Shown one piece after another: positions 43,201 through 51,392 of a stretch of 64,000 nucleotides of DNA. Numbering within the stretch: position 1 is the stretch's first letter; each line of letters opens with the position of its first letter. The DNA comes from JAAYDI01 sp052034005 (GTDB taxonomy: Bacteria; Planctomycetota; Planctomycetia; Pirellulales; Pirellulaceae). The notes below the pieces were generated by a model. The model did not search any database. It saw only the letters and a list, made by a program, of their open reading frames with translations, and was not told the origin of the DNA. The position numbers and the translations under genes were made by a program. The DNA is taken from assembly GCA_052034005.1 (NCBI GenBank), contig JBPOJB010000020.1, positions 18,405-82,404 of the forward strand, read 5' to 3'.

Positions 43201-44244
43201 CGTCTGCGCTTCCTGCTCCAGACGCCGGCGCTGGCCCGGCGCCGCCCGGCGAATCAGCTGCTCGTAGAACGCGTCCCGGTAGGCCGCGATCGTCGGCAAC
43301 AGGCTCGAAAGCGTGACCGTCGAGTCGTGGGCGCCCGGCCCCCTGCCGCTCACCCCGGACGCCATCAACATGGTGCCCGCCAGCACAGCCGCGGCCTCGA
43401 ACAACAGCTCGTCGTGCGGAATATCGCCCCCCTCCGTTTCCACGCGCGCCATGAGCGCTTCGAGCGTCACGTGCTGGACCACAAACCGGCGATAACGCCA
43501 TTCGTTGTCCATGTGGTGCGGGTCCCATTGCCCGAAGTGGTAGTTGGGACGCTTGTTCACCGGATGGTCGAAGTCATAAGCCCGCGGATCAAAGGCCAAC
43601 TCTTCGAGCAACGTCGGATCGAAATGCGCCGCGTGCAGAATGTACTCGTCCGTCGCCCGCAGGATCTCGAGCGCACGAGTGACGACCTCGTGATACCGGC
43701 CGATCTCAACGCCCGCGCCCTCCACGTACAGCGGCACCGGCCGCACCCACTCGTGCGGATACGGCTCGTGGCGGCGCGTCTCCAGAGCCACCACCGGCCG
43801 GTGACCGATGTAGTCGTTCAGGCGCGACAGGGTGCCCTGCACGATCCGCGCGGTCTGGTCCCACGGCCCGCCCTGCTGCAAGATGGCTTCGCATGCGCGA
43901 CCGACGAAAAAGGCGCCAAACAGCGTCTCCTCCGTCTGGTGAAACAACAGGTCGGCGTGAAACGCGAGATAGCCGGGCAGCACGTCGTCACGCAGGAGAC
44001 GCAGCACACTGCGGGCCTGGGCCACGTCCGCGAATGTCCCCGACTGCTCCGACAGCCGCGGCAACTCCTCCTCCAGCCTGATCACCGCGGCCCGCCATGC
44101 AGGGCCGCTCCCGCTGAGGCTCGCAAACAACTGGTTCAAGCTGCCCAGGAACTGCGGGTCGGAAGCGCCGGACGAGAAGTTGAGATAGCCGAGAATCCGG
44201 TCGATCAACTGCCGGTCCGTCGGCCTGCGCTCTCGACTTCTCAT
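40258..44244 (-). CDS. Large helical protein of unknown function (1328 aa)
   Basis: Start at 44244 after a GGAGTCC stretch; the 16 residues upstream in frame look non-coding. There is no signal peptide and no membrane helix, so it is cytoplasmic. The sequence is almost entirely predicted helix, rich in Leu, Ala, Arg and Glu, with an acidic break (SGSEEDEESSLFS, around residue 670) separating two halves. His- and Trp-rich conserved-looking blocks occur near the N-terminus (NYHFGQWDPHHMDNEWRYRR). I see no nucleotide-binding or catalytic motif. It lies 55 bp upstream of the DUF6057-like gene on the same strand. Confidence 0.7.
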   Translation of the reverse strand: MRSRERRPTDRQLIDRILGYLNFSSGASDPQFLGSLNQLFASLSGSGPAWRAAVIRLEEELPRLSEQSGTFADVAQARSVLRLLRDDVLPGYLAFHADLLFHQTEETLFGAFFVGRACEAILQQGGPWDQTARIVQGTLSRLNDYIGHRPVVALETRRHEPYPHEWVRPVPLYVEGAGVEIGRYHEVVTRALEILRATDEYILHAAHFDPTLLEELAFDPRAYDFDHPVNKRPNYHFGQWDPHHMDNEWRYRRFVVQHVTLEALMARVETEGGDIPHDELLFEAAAVLAGTMLMASGVSGRGPGAHDSTVTLSSLLPTIAAYRDAFYEQLIRRAAPGQRRRLEQEAQTRRQPFGGARQHLNAWLARRRASQLEHVRLAKIFARMGHADAAARQAGIVPVASARMLCEIDCRLAAGDQAVRTGDLERAVQLARDIVELIGRAIACGAIIDPWSLLGFDAHFSLFPALENSVHDHRADELVALMEQLFRFCSRIWSTAAAEDNQDICRQIRQQFHETADWWRQFAAHQVSSVGAVDAHEVFRAAEHVAESLNLWHKGGAETGDIRFWAPHAHRFDSPKAFSLVIEALLERDDFVAAMGLLIHWLSEAERVPLEQGSSSFHQLSQQWLLKLLHRAAPAGAARSWPQSTQRLLRRFFDLLEANAEQYWSAPDFALATQAERPPGEVGGTRAASGSEEDEESSLFSAAYEDVVYIDSTDDGVESQLFEAGDATTDELARESQRITDRVAFLSALARLWKLAAVFDALSTAPPDQRGEGPFECLPTIQHWIGQSIRNHQRLLELLDTVRRYRIPLVGADPDALMQYDRQRLVKDALLERIAGACVDLSSVGQTMLAALASRSHEHDREIEALAAAFGDEASIMVRVLAAVLRGDNEQVARLCPELQQTLAGKSLLYVPLSKEGDTRQIIAARCRQCLLQDLLAWLPRRGLWLETCQLIETARRMERNNPVGPGAVTEFDELFKVGYRALVESLVRSADTWTPDQTGRSPEKSLTVALEELNEVLVASWLHHSHTLRLSVLERIVDQQNWQRLVGFIQRYGAELFTQRFFSLGNVRAILHQGVGQWLERLERESGHHAQLRLLQDLDTRLSRQDATDHLSLVLEAILENYGEYRDYNSTTTQSDRGDMLYTLLDFLRLRTEYDRMCWQLKPLVLAHEILVSQHKEKAARLWRRTLANRTRGKADQYLTRLRTLQDGYAIRLSTVADRIAERFVRPMSIDRMRALVRPAMAEARRPGPKSAFELLEHDTQVLAGESTGIGFDVPVWLLALEEEVERAREPTHRRNFEHEIAAAIPGLALSWEAVRQQLDACAADEH

Positions 44245-44599
44245 CACCCCGGACTCCCAGCAACCCATCGGACACGGCTTCCCCCAACGCACCCATCAGG
44301 AGAGGGAGGCCGGGCACCACACCCCGTGGACAGCCTCTCATGGTATTGGCCGGTCGGGAAGTGGTCTAGCGGTTAGATCGGGCGGTGCGGCAGGGGGGCG
44401 ATTGAGGCGGCCGGGCCGTCGGGATCTGGGGGATTTCGAGGTGCACATGGAGGGCTCTCCGATTATGATGGATGAGTACTGCAGGCTGGATTTGTGGCGC
44501 CGCGCGCGGCGCCGCTGGGCCTGATCGCCGTTTCTTGGCGGACCGGTTGTGGTCTGCCCGGTCGTGATGTGTCGCCGCTCGTCACCAGAGATGATCCCT
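44245..44599. other. 355-bp divergent intergenic region with an 18-bp palindrome
   Basis: No gene is seen here. It holds GGCGCCGCGCGCGGCGCC (44496-44513), a perfect 18-bp palindrome, and TATGAT (44464-44469), a possible -10 for the propeller gene downstream. The stretch GTGGTCTAGCGGTTAG near 44354 recalls a tRNA D-arm, but no tRNA folds from it. Confidence 0.5.
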
Positions 44600-46189
44600 A
44601 TGATCCGCCGGCTCGTTGTTGTGACTCTGTCGCTTGTGGCCTGCCACGTGCAGGCTCCGTTCCTCCATGCGCAGCGCGAGACTACCGATCTGATCGCGAA
44701 AAGCGTCGCGGAGCGGTATGGCCTTGAGCGCGCGTGGTTCACCCAGGCCAGCGTCTCGCCTCAGCGCGGTGAGATTCCCTACCTGCGCCTGCATGTGAGC
44801 CAGACGCACTCCCAGACGATCTGCCGCGTAACCGATCAGCACGGGCAGACTTACAACTTCTCCGAACGGCAGTTGGACATCTTCGGCAAGCCTCTGGGCG
44901 TGGAGGGGGCCAAGAAAGCGGCGGACGAGAAGGTACGGCTGCTGAAACTCAACGGGATTGACGCCACGGTCGAGCAGCAGGTGATGCCGGACATCGTGCT
45001 GTACATGTCGAGCAGTGCGGGTATCGTGCAGGCTGCGGACGCCGAAACCGGTCGGATCCGGTGGACCACGTCCGTGGGGCGCTCCGACTACTTCACCTCG
45101 GAACTGGCGGCCACGGACGAGTTCGTCGCGCTGACCAACGGCCAAGATCTCTACGTGCTGGACGCCGAGAACGGCACATCCGTCGAGACGCGGCGGGTGA
45201 CCGGCGGCTCGCCGGCCGCCGGACCGGCCATTCTGGGGACCACGGTCTGCGTGCCGATCCTCAAGGGTTCCCTGCACACCTACCAGTTCGGCCCCGGCGA
45301 ACCCCGTTGGCCGGGCATCTACCGCTCGAAAGGCTCCGTGAAATACCCACCCACGCCCATCGGCAGCTACGTCATATGGCCGACCGACGCCGGCATCATC
45401 ACCGCGATCGACCCGAAGAAGTTCGGTGCCCAGTTCAGGCTGCAGCTGGAAGACCCGATCGCCGGATCGCTGGTCTTCTCGCCCCCGACCCAGATGCTGG
45501 CCGTGACGACGTTGGGATACCTCTACAGCTTCGACGTCAGGACGGGTGGCATCATCTGGCGGTACTCCACGGGTGACTTGACTGCGGAACCCGCCTCGGT
45601 CGTGAGCGGCGTGGTGTATGTCGTGAGTCGAGACTCCGGTATGCGCGCGATCTGGACTGCCGACGGCCAGGAGAAATGGTGGGCGCCGGGTGTCAAGCAC
45701 TTCGTGGCCGCCACCAAGGATCGCGTGTATGTCACAACCGACGCCAACGTCCTGACCATGCTCGACACGGAGAGCGGCAAGGTCCTGTCCCAGATCCCTT
45801 TGAGTCTCCAGGACCGCGCGTTCGTCAACAATCAGACGGACCGGATCTACATCGGCACCGAGTCGGGGGCCATCCAGTGCCTTCGCGAGCAGGGCGCGTT
45901 CTGGCCGACGATCCACGTAAGCGGCGCCGAGATGGATGCGGCGGCTGCGGCCCAGGCGGAAGGCAAGATCTTGCGGCAATCCGGCAGCAAACTAGCGCCC
46001 GACACCGGGAAGCAGGAGGAGCCGGCCGATCCGTTCGCCACCGGAGCGGCCGACAAGGAGGACCCCTTCGGCGGGAAGCCGGCCGCCGAGAAGAAGCCGG
46101 CCGCCGAGAAGAAGCCGGCCGCTGAGAAGGAGCCGGCCGACGAGAAGGAGCCGGCCGAGGAGGAGGAGGACCCGTTTAGCGACCATTGA
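44600..46189 (+). CDS. Exported BamB-like PQQ beta-propeller protein with repetitive acidic tail
   Basis: 529 aa from the ATG at 44600; an ATG three codons earlier is also possible. A signal peptide (LVVVTLSLVACHVQAPFLHA) leads to a helical region, then a propeller with blades GIVQAADAETGRIRWTT, LYVLDAENG, GYLYSFDVRTGGIIWRYST and GAIQCLREQG. The C-terminus is a low-complexity tail encoded by five 18-bp units (KPAAEK type). Propellers of this type serve as scaffolds in outer-membrane assembly or as PQQ enzymes; no PQQ ligands are evident. Confidence 0.8.
   Translation: MIRRLVVVTLSLVACHVQAPFLHAQRETTDLIAKSVAERYGLERAWFTQASVSPQRGEIPYLRLHVSQTHSQTICRVTDQHGQTYNFSERQLDIFGKPLGVEGAKKAADEKVRLLKLNGIDATVEQQVMPDIVLYMSSSAGIVQAADAETGRIRWTTSVGRSDYFTSELAATDEFVALTNGQDLYVLDAENGTSVETRRVTGGSPAAGPAILGTTVCVPILKGSLHTYQFGPGEPRWPGIYRSKGSVKYPPTPIGSYVIWPTDAGIITAIDPKKFGAQFRLQLEDPIAGSLVFSPPTQMLAVTTLGYLYSFDVRTGGIIWRYSTGDLTAEPASVVSGVVYVVSRDSGMRAIWTADGQEKWWAPGVKHFVAATKDRVYVTTDANVLTMLDTESGKVLSQIPLSLQDRAFVNNQTDRIYIGTESGAIQCLREQGAFWPTIHVSGAEMDAAAAAQAEGKILRQSGSKLAPDTGKQEEPADPFATGAADKEDPFGGKPAAEKKPAAEKKPAAEKEPADEKEPAEEEEDPFSDH
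46076..46165 (+). repeat. Five 18-bp tandem repeats encoding KPAAEK-type units
   Basis: AAGCCGGCCGCCGAGAAG is repeated exactly twice and then with drift (three more copies), in frame with the propeller gene. It encodes KPAAEK, KPAAEK, KPAAEK, EPADEK and EPAEEE. Copy number is likely to vary between strains by slippage. Confidence 0.9.
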
Positions 46190-46313
46190 GGGCAGTGGCG
46201 GGTCGGGGATCGGATCGAACCAGCGCCACTCCGGTTGACCGCGACGCGGCATCCCCGTAAACCATGGTAGTTGTCTCATTCCGAACGATACCTGCAGGGA
46301 CGGATGCAACACC

Positions 46314-47882
46314 ATGGAATCTTCGCCAGTTCAGCGCGCGTTGATGAGCGTCAGCGACAAGTCGGGGTTGGTCGACTTCGCCCGTGCCTTGGCGGGCGCG
46401 GGGGTGGCCATCTACAGCACGGGCGGCACGGCCCGCGTCCTGCAGGAGGCGGGGGTGGCGGTCCACGAGGTATCCGCCTACACCGGGTTCCCGGAGATGA
46501 TGGATGGACGCCTCAAGACGTTGCATCCCAAGGTGTTTGGCGGGATCCTGGGCCGGCGCGATCGGCCGGACGACATGGCGTCCCTGTCGGCTCATGACAT
46601 CGTGCCGTTCGAACTGGTGGTGGTGAACCTCTATCCGTTCGAGGCCACCGTGCGCCGTCCCGGCGTGACGCTCGACGAGGCGATCGAGCAGATTGACATT
46701 GGGGGTCCGAGCCTGGTGCGGGCCGCGGCCAAGAACCATGCGTTCGTGGCGGTCGCCACGCAACCGGCCCACTACCCGGCGATCCTGGAGGAGATCACGC
46801 GCAACGGCACGACCTCGCCCGAGCTGCGTCTGCGTCTGGCGCGCGACGCGTTTGCCCACACGGCCGCCTATGACCGCGCCATCGCCGATTATTTCGCCGC
46901 GCGGGAGCCGGGCGGGCCGTTTCCGGCCTCCCTGCACCTGTCGTTGCAGCGGCGGACCGCGCTCCGCTACGGCGAGAACCCGCACCAGGCCGCGGCGCTC
47001 TACGAAGCGCCCTCCGCGCCGGGCGCCAACCTGGTCTCGGCGCGCCAGCTCAACGGCAAGGAGCTGTCGTACAACAACCTGATGGATCTGGACGCGGCCC
47101 TGGCCATCGCGCGCGGGCTGCCCGATGCGGCCGCGGTCGTGATCAAGCACACCAACCCGTGCGGCGCGGCGTCCGCCGCCGCGCTCTCGGACGCCACGCG
47201 GCGCGCGCTGGAGGGCGATCCGGTCAGCGCGTTCGGCTCCGTGCTGGGGTTCAACCGGTCGGTCGACGTGGCGACGGCCGAGTACCTGGCCACGCCCGGC
47301 CTGTTCGTGGAGGCGATCGTCGCGCCGGGCTACGATCCGGATGCCATCGCGATCCTCACCACCAAGACGAAGTGGCGCAGCAATGTCCGTCTGATGGACG
47401 TGGGACCGCTCGAGGCGCCGCGCGACAGCATCCACTACCGCTGGATTGACGGCGGCATGCTCGTGCAGGAGGCGGACATCCAGGCCGACGAGCCGGGGCA
47501 GTGGAAAGTGGTGACGAGCGCGGCGCCCAGCGCGGCACAGCTGGTGGAACTGCAGTTCGCCTGGTCGCTCGTGCGGCACGTCAAATCCAACGCCATCGTC
47601 GTGAGCAAGGACCGCACGCTCTGCGGCGCCGGCGCAGGGCAGATGAGCCGCGTGGACTCGGTGGAGATCGCGATCCGCAAAGCGGGTGCGCGGGCGGCCG
47701 GCTGCGTGCTGGCCTCCGATGCGTTCTTCCCCTTCCCCGACTCGATCCACCGCGCGGCAGACGCAGGTATTGTGGCCGTGATCCAGCCCGGCGGTTCGCG
47801 CAAGGACCAGGAGGTGATCGACGCCTGCAACGCGCGACAGGTGCCGATGCTGTTTACCGACCGCCGGCATTTCAAGCACTAG
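46314..47882 (+). CDS. purH: Bifunctional AICAR formyltransferase / IMP cyclohydrolase
   Basis: 522 aa. The N-terminal IMP cyclohydrolase (MGS-like) domain shows ALMSVSDKSGLVDFARAL, STGGTARVL and MDGRLKTLHPKVFGGIL. The C-terminal AICAR transformylase shows RYGENPHQAAALY, VIKHTNPCGAA with the catalytic Lys-His, and DAFFPFPDSI. It catalyses the last two steps of purine synthesis, AICAR to FAICAR to IMP, using 10-formyltetrahydrofolate. The length matches the family. trpC follows after 14 bp. Confidence 0.98.
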   Translation: MESSPVQRALMSVSDKSGLVDFARALAGAGVAIYSTGGTARVLQEAGVAVHEVSAYTGFPEMMDGRLKTLHPKVFGGILGRRDRPDDMASLSAHDIVPFELVVVNLYPFEATVRRPGVTLDEAIEQIDIGGPSLVRAAAKNHAFVAVATQPAHYPAILEEITRNGTTSPELRLRLARDAFAHTAAYDRAIADYFAAREPGGPFPASLHLSLQRRTALRYGENPHQAAALYEAPSAPGANLVSARQLNGKELSYNNLMDLDAALAIARGLPDAAAVVIKHTNPCGAASAAALSDATRRALEGDPVSAFGSVLGFNRSVDVATAEYLATPGLFVEAIVAPGYDPDAIAILTTKTKWRSNVRLMDVGPLEAPRDSIHYRWIDGGMLVQEADIQADEPGQWKVVTSAAPSAAQLVELQFAWSLVRHVKSNAIVVSKDRTLCGAGAGQMSRVDSVEIAIRKAGARAAGCVLASDAFFPFPDSIHRAADAGIVAVIQPGGSRKDQEVIDACNARQVPMLFTDRRHFKH

Positions 47883-47896
47883 ATGAGCTGACGAGC

Positions 47897-48691
47897 GTGG
47901 CCACCATCCTTGACGACATCCTGGCGGTCAAGCGGCAGGAGATCGCGGCGGCGCAGAGCGCCCGGCCGCTGCGCGAGCTGCGAGCGGCCGTCCGGGATGC
48001 GCCGCCCGTGCGGGATTTCCGCCGCGCGCTGGGCGGTGGCGGGCCGATCAAACTGATCGCGGAGATCAAGAAGGCCAGCCCATCCCGCGGCGTGATCCGG
48101 CCGGACTTCCAGCCACTGGAGATCGCCCGCATCTATGCCGAGCAGGGTGCGACCTGCCTGAGCGTGCTGACCGACCGGCGGTTCTTCCAAGGAGGGTTGG
48201 ACATCCTGCAGGCGGTCCGCCAGCACGTCCCTCTGCCCGTGCTTCGCAAGGACTTCCTCCTGGACCCTTACCAGGTGTTCGAGGCGCGCGCCGCGGGCGC
48301 CGACGCGGTGCTGCTGATCGCCGAGTGCCTGGACGACGATGGGCTGGCGAGGCTGTTCCAGGCGGCCGCCGAGCTGGGGATGGCCGCCCTGGTGGAATTG
48401 CACGAGCCGGCCAACCTGGAGCGGGTCCTGGCGCTGGAGGCCGCGCTGGTGGGCATCAACAACCGCAACCTGCACACGTTCGAGACCGATCTCGGCCAGA
48501 CGCTCCGGATGCGGGCCCAGATCCCGGCCGATCGCATGGTGGTGGGTGAGAGCGGGATCCGCACCCGCGCCGAGATGCTGCGGCTCGAGCGTGCCCGGGT
48601 CGATGCGGTGCTGGTGGGCGAGCAGCTGATGGCTGCGCCGGACATCGGCCAGGCCGTGCGCGCGCTGCTCGGCCTGGAAAAACCCGCGTAG
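47897..48691 (+). CDS. trpC: Indole-3-glycerol phosphate synthase
   Basis: 264 aa from a GTG at 47897, the only codon that gives the usual opening (ATILDDILAVKRQEI). TIM barrel with all family blocks: KLIAEIKKASPSRG (catalytic Lys and phosphate binding), LRKDFLLDPYQV, DAVLLIAECL, ELHEPANLERVL, VGINNRNLHTF and VVGESGI. It converts CdRP to indole-3-glycerol phosphate in tryptophan synthesis. No other trp gene is in the window; it is coupled to purH instead. Confidence 0.97.
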   Translation: MATILDDILAVKRQEIAAAQSARPLRELRAAVRDAPPVRDFRRALGGGGPIKLIAEIKKASPSRGVIRPDFQPLEIARIYAEQGATCLSVLTDRRFFQGGLDILQAVRQHVPLPVLRKDFLLDPYQVFEARAAGADAVLLIAECLDDDGLARLFQAAAELGMAALVELHEPANLERVLALEAALVGINNRNLHTFETDLGQTLRMRAQIPADRMVVGESGIRTRAEMLRLERARVDAVLVGEQLMAAPDIGQAVRALLGLEKPA

Positions 48692-48704
48692 CCGCCTGCC
48701 CGCA

Positions 48705-48771
48705 CGAGCACTATGATGGTGCTCGGAAATGTGAGGCGGGCAGCTCGCCCGTCAGCCTGCCCGACAGGCTG
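48705..48771 (+). terminator. Three hairpins after trpC; terminator or operator/promoter
   Basis: CGAGCAC-TATGATG-GTGCTCG (48705-48725) is a 7-bp stem with a -10-like TATGAT in its loop. CGGGC-N5-GCCCG (around 48737-48751) and CAGCCTG-CCCGA-CAGGCTG (48753-48771) follow. No T-run is present, so intrinsic termination is uncertain; the first dyad could equally be an operator over a promoter for the next gene at 48809. Confidence 0.4.
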
Positions 48772-48808
48772 GGAACGTCTGCTCCACGACATGTGCGGAG
48801 TTGAACAC

Positions 48809-49672
48809 ATGCCCGGGATGATTGAGTCCTTGTCGACCATCAACAGCCTGCTGCGCACCGGATTGGCTATGATCCTGGTCGGACTGATCGGGGCCGCCGG
48901 CTGGTACGGCTATCGCGTCTACAACCAGGGGGATCTGGCCCTGCAGGAAAAAGAGCAGCAGCTGGAGAACGTCCGGCGTGAGCTGAGCGTCACGCAGGAC
49001 CTGCTGGACCAGCAGTCCCAGCAACTGCGGGAGAAGGACCAGACGATCACCGCCTTGAATGACGACTTACGCGCCAAGGAGGAGCGGATCCAGAAGCTCG
49101 ACATGTCGCTCCGCCTGCTGAAAGTCAACCACCGCGTCGGCTGGTTGACCGTCACCGAACAGGAGGTGGACCCGGCCACGAACCAGCTGTACACGTCCGG
49201 GCAGTTCGTGGAGGTGGACGACCGCGGCAGCCCGCTCGGGAAGCCGACCGATTTCCGGATCAAGGGGAACGTGGTCTACATCGACAACTGGGTCGTGAAG
49301 TTCGACGACAAGTATGTGGAGCAGGCGGAGATCGATCGGTCCACCTCGCTCGTGCTGTTCCGCCGCATCTTCGGCGAGGATCAGACACCCAACGACGGCT
49401 TCGTGATCGACACGGTCGGGTCGCGGCCGCAGGCGTACGGGAGCGGCGACCAGATGTCGGAACTCGAGAAGAAGATCTGGGGTGATTTCTGGACGATCGC
49501 CAACGATGAAGCCAAGGCCAACGAGCTGGGCATCCGCGCCGCTCATGGCGAGGCGCCCTCGATGAAGCTCCAGAAGGGGAAGTCGTACAAGGTGCAGCTG
49601 CGTGCTTCCGACGGCCTGTCGATCACGCCGGACTCCGGGCCGCCTCCGATCCCGGGCCCGCCGGCCGCCTAG
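48809..49672 (+). CDS. Single-pass membrane protein with long coiled coil
   Basis: 287 aa from the ATG at 48809, with GGAG twelve bases upstream. One membrane helix (GLAMILVGLIGAAGWYGYRV), then a coiled coil at about 40-105 (LQEKEQQLENVRREL, LDQQSQQLREKDQ, DDLRAKEERIQKLD), then a beta-rich domain (FVEVDDRGSPLGKPTDFRI, VVYIDNWVVKFDDKY) and a Pro-rich end. No family is recognised; it has the general layout of envelope proteins that hold an extracytoplasmic domain away from the membrane. Confidence 0.65.
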   Translation: MPGMIESLSTINSLLRTGLAMILVGLIGAAGWYGYRVYNQGDLALQEKEQQLENVRRELSVTQDLLDQQSQQLREKDQTITALNDDLRAKEERIQKLDMSLRLLKVNHRVGWLTVTEQEVDPATNQLYTSGQFVEVDDRGSPLGKPTDFRIKGNVVYIDNWVVKFDDKYVEQAEIDRSTSLVLFRRIFGEDQTPNDGFVIDTVGSRPQAYGSGDQMSELEKKIWGDFWTIANDEAKANELGIRAAHGEAPSMKLQKGKSYKVQLRASDGLSITPDSGPPPIPGPPAA

Positions 49673-49744
49673 CGGGCCGCCCGGGCGCCTGCCCGGCTCG
49701 ATGGGCAGTCCGCCCCGGCAGGCGTTCGCCCCGTCCGGGCCTGG

Positions 49745-51268
49745 TCAGGAGCTGCTCGGCTCCGCCTCGTGCAGCAACCGCTTCAGGTGGTCGCGCAGGT
49801 CCTTGATCTTGACGCTTAACGGAAGCAGGATGCGGTGGTCATCAACCTTCGCACGTTGCACCCGGTGCTGGTTTTCAAGATTGACCAGTAGGATGGCCGG
49901 CGTGCGCTGCGTCCGCTCGTCCTCGATCAACGCATTGAACGCGTCGACGGCCTCGTCGCCCAGCTCGCCGGTCGACAGGATCACGCAGTCCGCCAGGGGG
50001 TCCGTTTCCAGATGGTCCCGGAAGCGCTGCAGCGCGCGGTCCGGACTGCTGAACACGAGCACGCGGTAGCCGCGTTTCTTGAGCGCGTGGCGGATCGTGT
50101 CCTGCATGCGGACGTTCGACTCCACCAGCATGACCGTGCGCTCGTCCCCTTCGAGCTCCAGCGGCGAATCGTTGGCCGCCAGTTGTTCGTCCGGGTCGCC
50201 CGCCGCGGCCAGCACCTGGTCGGGCACCAGCACACCGCGATCGCCCGACTTGAGGCGTCTGAGCACGTGGTTCAGCTCTTCCAGCATCTCGCCGGGCGTC
50301 TGGAACCGCCGCTCCGGCTTGAGATCCATCGCCCGATTGCAGAACGCGATCACGTAGTTGGGCAGATCCGGCAAGAGCTGTCCCAGCGGGGGCACGTCGC
50401 GGAACCGGACGACGCTCAACCGCTTGATGCGATCCCGAGTCTCAAACAAAGGCGGCCGACCGGTCAGCATGTGGTAGAGGATGGCGCCGGCGAAATAGAT
50501 GTCGCTCCGCTTGTCGTTCTTCCGCACGCCCGTGACCCGCTCCAGCCCCGCATAGTCGATACTCCGCGGGTTGGGCGCCGCGGCGATCGCCTCGTCGCTC
50601 ATGTCCGCTGAAATCGCCGCCAAGCCGAAATCCACCAGCTTCGCACGCCCATGGCTGGAGACCAGCACATTCGACAACTTCATGTCGCGATGCGTCACCC
50701 CCTTGGTCAACGCGTAATGCAGCGCGGCCAGCATGTCGGCCAACAGGCGCAAAGACACGTCCAGATCCAACTGCTTGCGGACCTTGATGAAGTCGCGCAG
50801 ATTCTGGCCCTCGATGAAGTCCATGACCATGAACGGGCGACGATGCTGCTCGAGCACCTCATAGACCGGGACGATGTTCGGGTGCCGCAGCGGTATCACC
50901 ATCCGAGCTTCCCGCAGGAACTGCTCGGTCGTCACCGCGTCGTCCGAATACCGCTTGCGGAGCACCTTGACGGCCCGATCACGCTTCGTCTCGCGATGCA
51001 AGGCTCGGTAGACGCGGGCAAACGTCCCCGCGCCAACCATGTAGAGGACCTTGTAATTGCCGTAGAAATACCCGTCCCGCTTCCCCTCGACAATGCGATC
51101 CACCTGGAAATTCGTCAGCAACTCGCGACGGACCATCAGGGCCGTGAACTGATCCAAAGGCACGTCCCGGCTGCCAAACTCGCCCCAGATCGCCTCGAGC
51201 TGGTAGGCGTCGACAAGGTCGCAGTCGAATGCCCGCTGGGCGAATTTCTCCGCCGTGATATCGGCCAT
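49745..51268 (-). CDS. Ser/Thr protein kinase with degenerate C-terminal receiver domain
   Basis: 507 aa. An N-terminal helical module (1-65, LMVRRELLTNFQVDRIVEGK) is common on planctomycete kinases. The Hanks-type kinase domain at about 70-340 has the Gly-rich loop VGAGTFARVY, Lys101 (RAVKVL), HRD at 193-195 (HRDMKLSNV) and DFG at 213-215, so it should be active. Residues about 377-500 have the fold pattern of a response-regulator receiver, but the acidic pocket reads VESN, the acceptor site is Ser432 (VILSTGELG) and the Lys-Pro motif is lost. No membrane helix, so cytoplasmic. It is followed on the same strand by nothing close; the small coiled-coil gene lies upstream. Confidence 0.9.
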   Translation of the reverse strand: MADITAEKFAQRAFDCDLVDAYQLEAIWGEFGSRDVPLDQFTALMVRRELLTNFQVDRIVEGKRDGYFYGNYKVLYMVGAGTFARVYRALHRETKRDRAVKVLRKRYSDDAVTTEQFLREARMVIPLRHPNIVPVYEVLEQHRRPFMVMDFIEGQNLRDFIKVRKQLDLDVSLRLLADMLAALHYALTKGVTHRDMKLSNVLVSSHGRAKLVDFGLAAISADMSDEAIAAAPNPRSIDYAGLERVTGVRKNDKRSDIYFAGAILYHMLTGRPPLFETRDRIKRLSVVRFRDVPPLGQLLPDLPNYVIAFCNRAMDLKPERRFQTPGEMLEELNHVLRRLKSGDRGVLVPDQVLAAAGDPDEQLAANDSPLELEGDERTVMLVESNVRMQDTIRHALKKRGYRVLVFSSPDRALQRFRDHLETDPLADCVILSTGELGDEAVDAFNALIEDERTQRTPAILLVNLENQHRVQRAKVDDHRILLPLSVKIKDLRDHLKRLLHEAEPSSS

Positions 51269-51392
51269 CGGAAACCGGTGCTCCTAGTGAAAAGTTGCGT
51301 TGGCCAACACCGGAGAAGGTGCCGACGCGCCATTCCCTCCCATGGTATTCGACCGGAAGGACGGATACAACTCAGCGCGGTCCCTCCATCCA

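Noticed and set aside
44350..44430. tRNA-like start (GTGGTCTAGCGGTTAG)
   Set aside because: No T-arm with TTCGAAT-type loop and no pairing acceptor stem can be found downstream; no cloverleaf forms.
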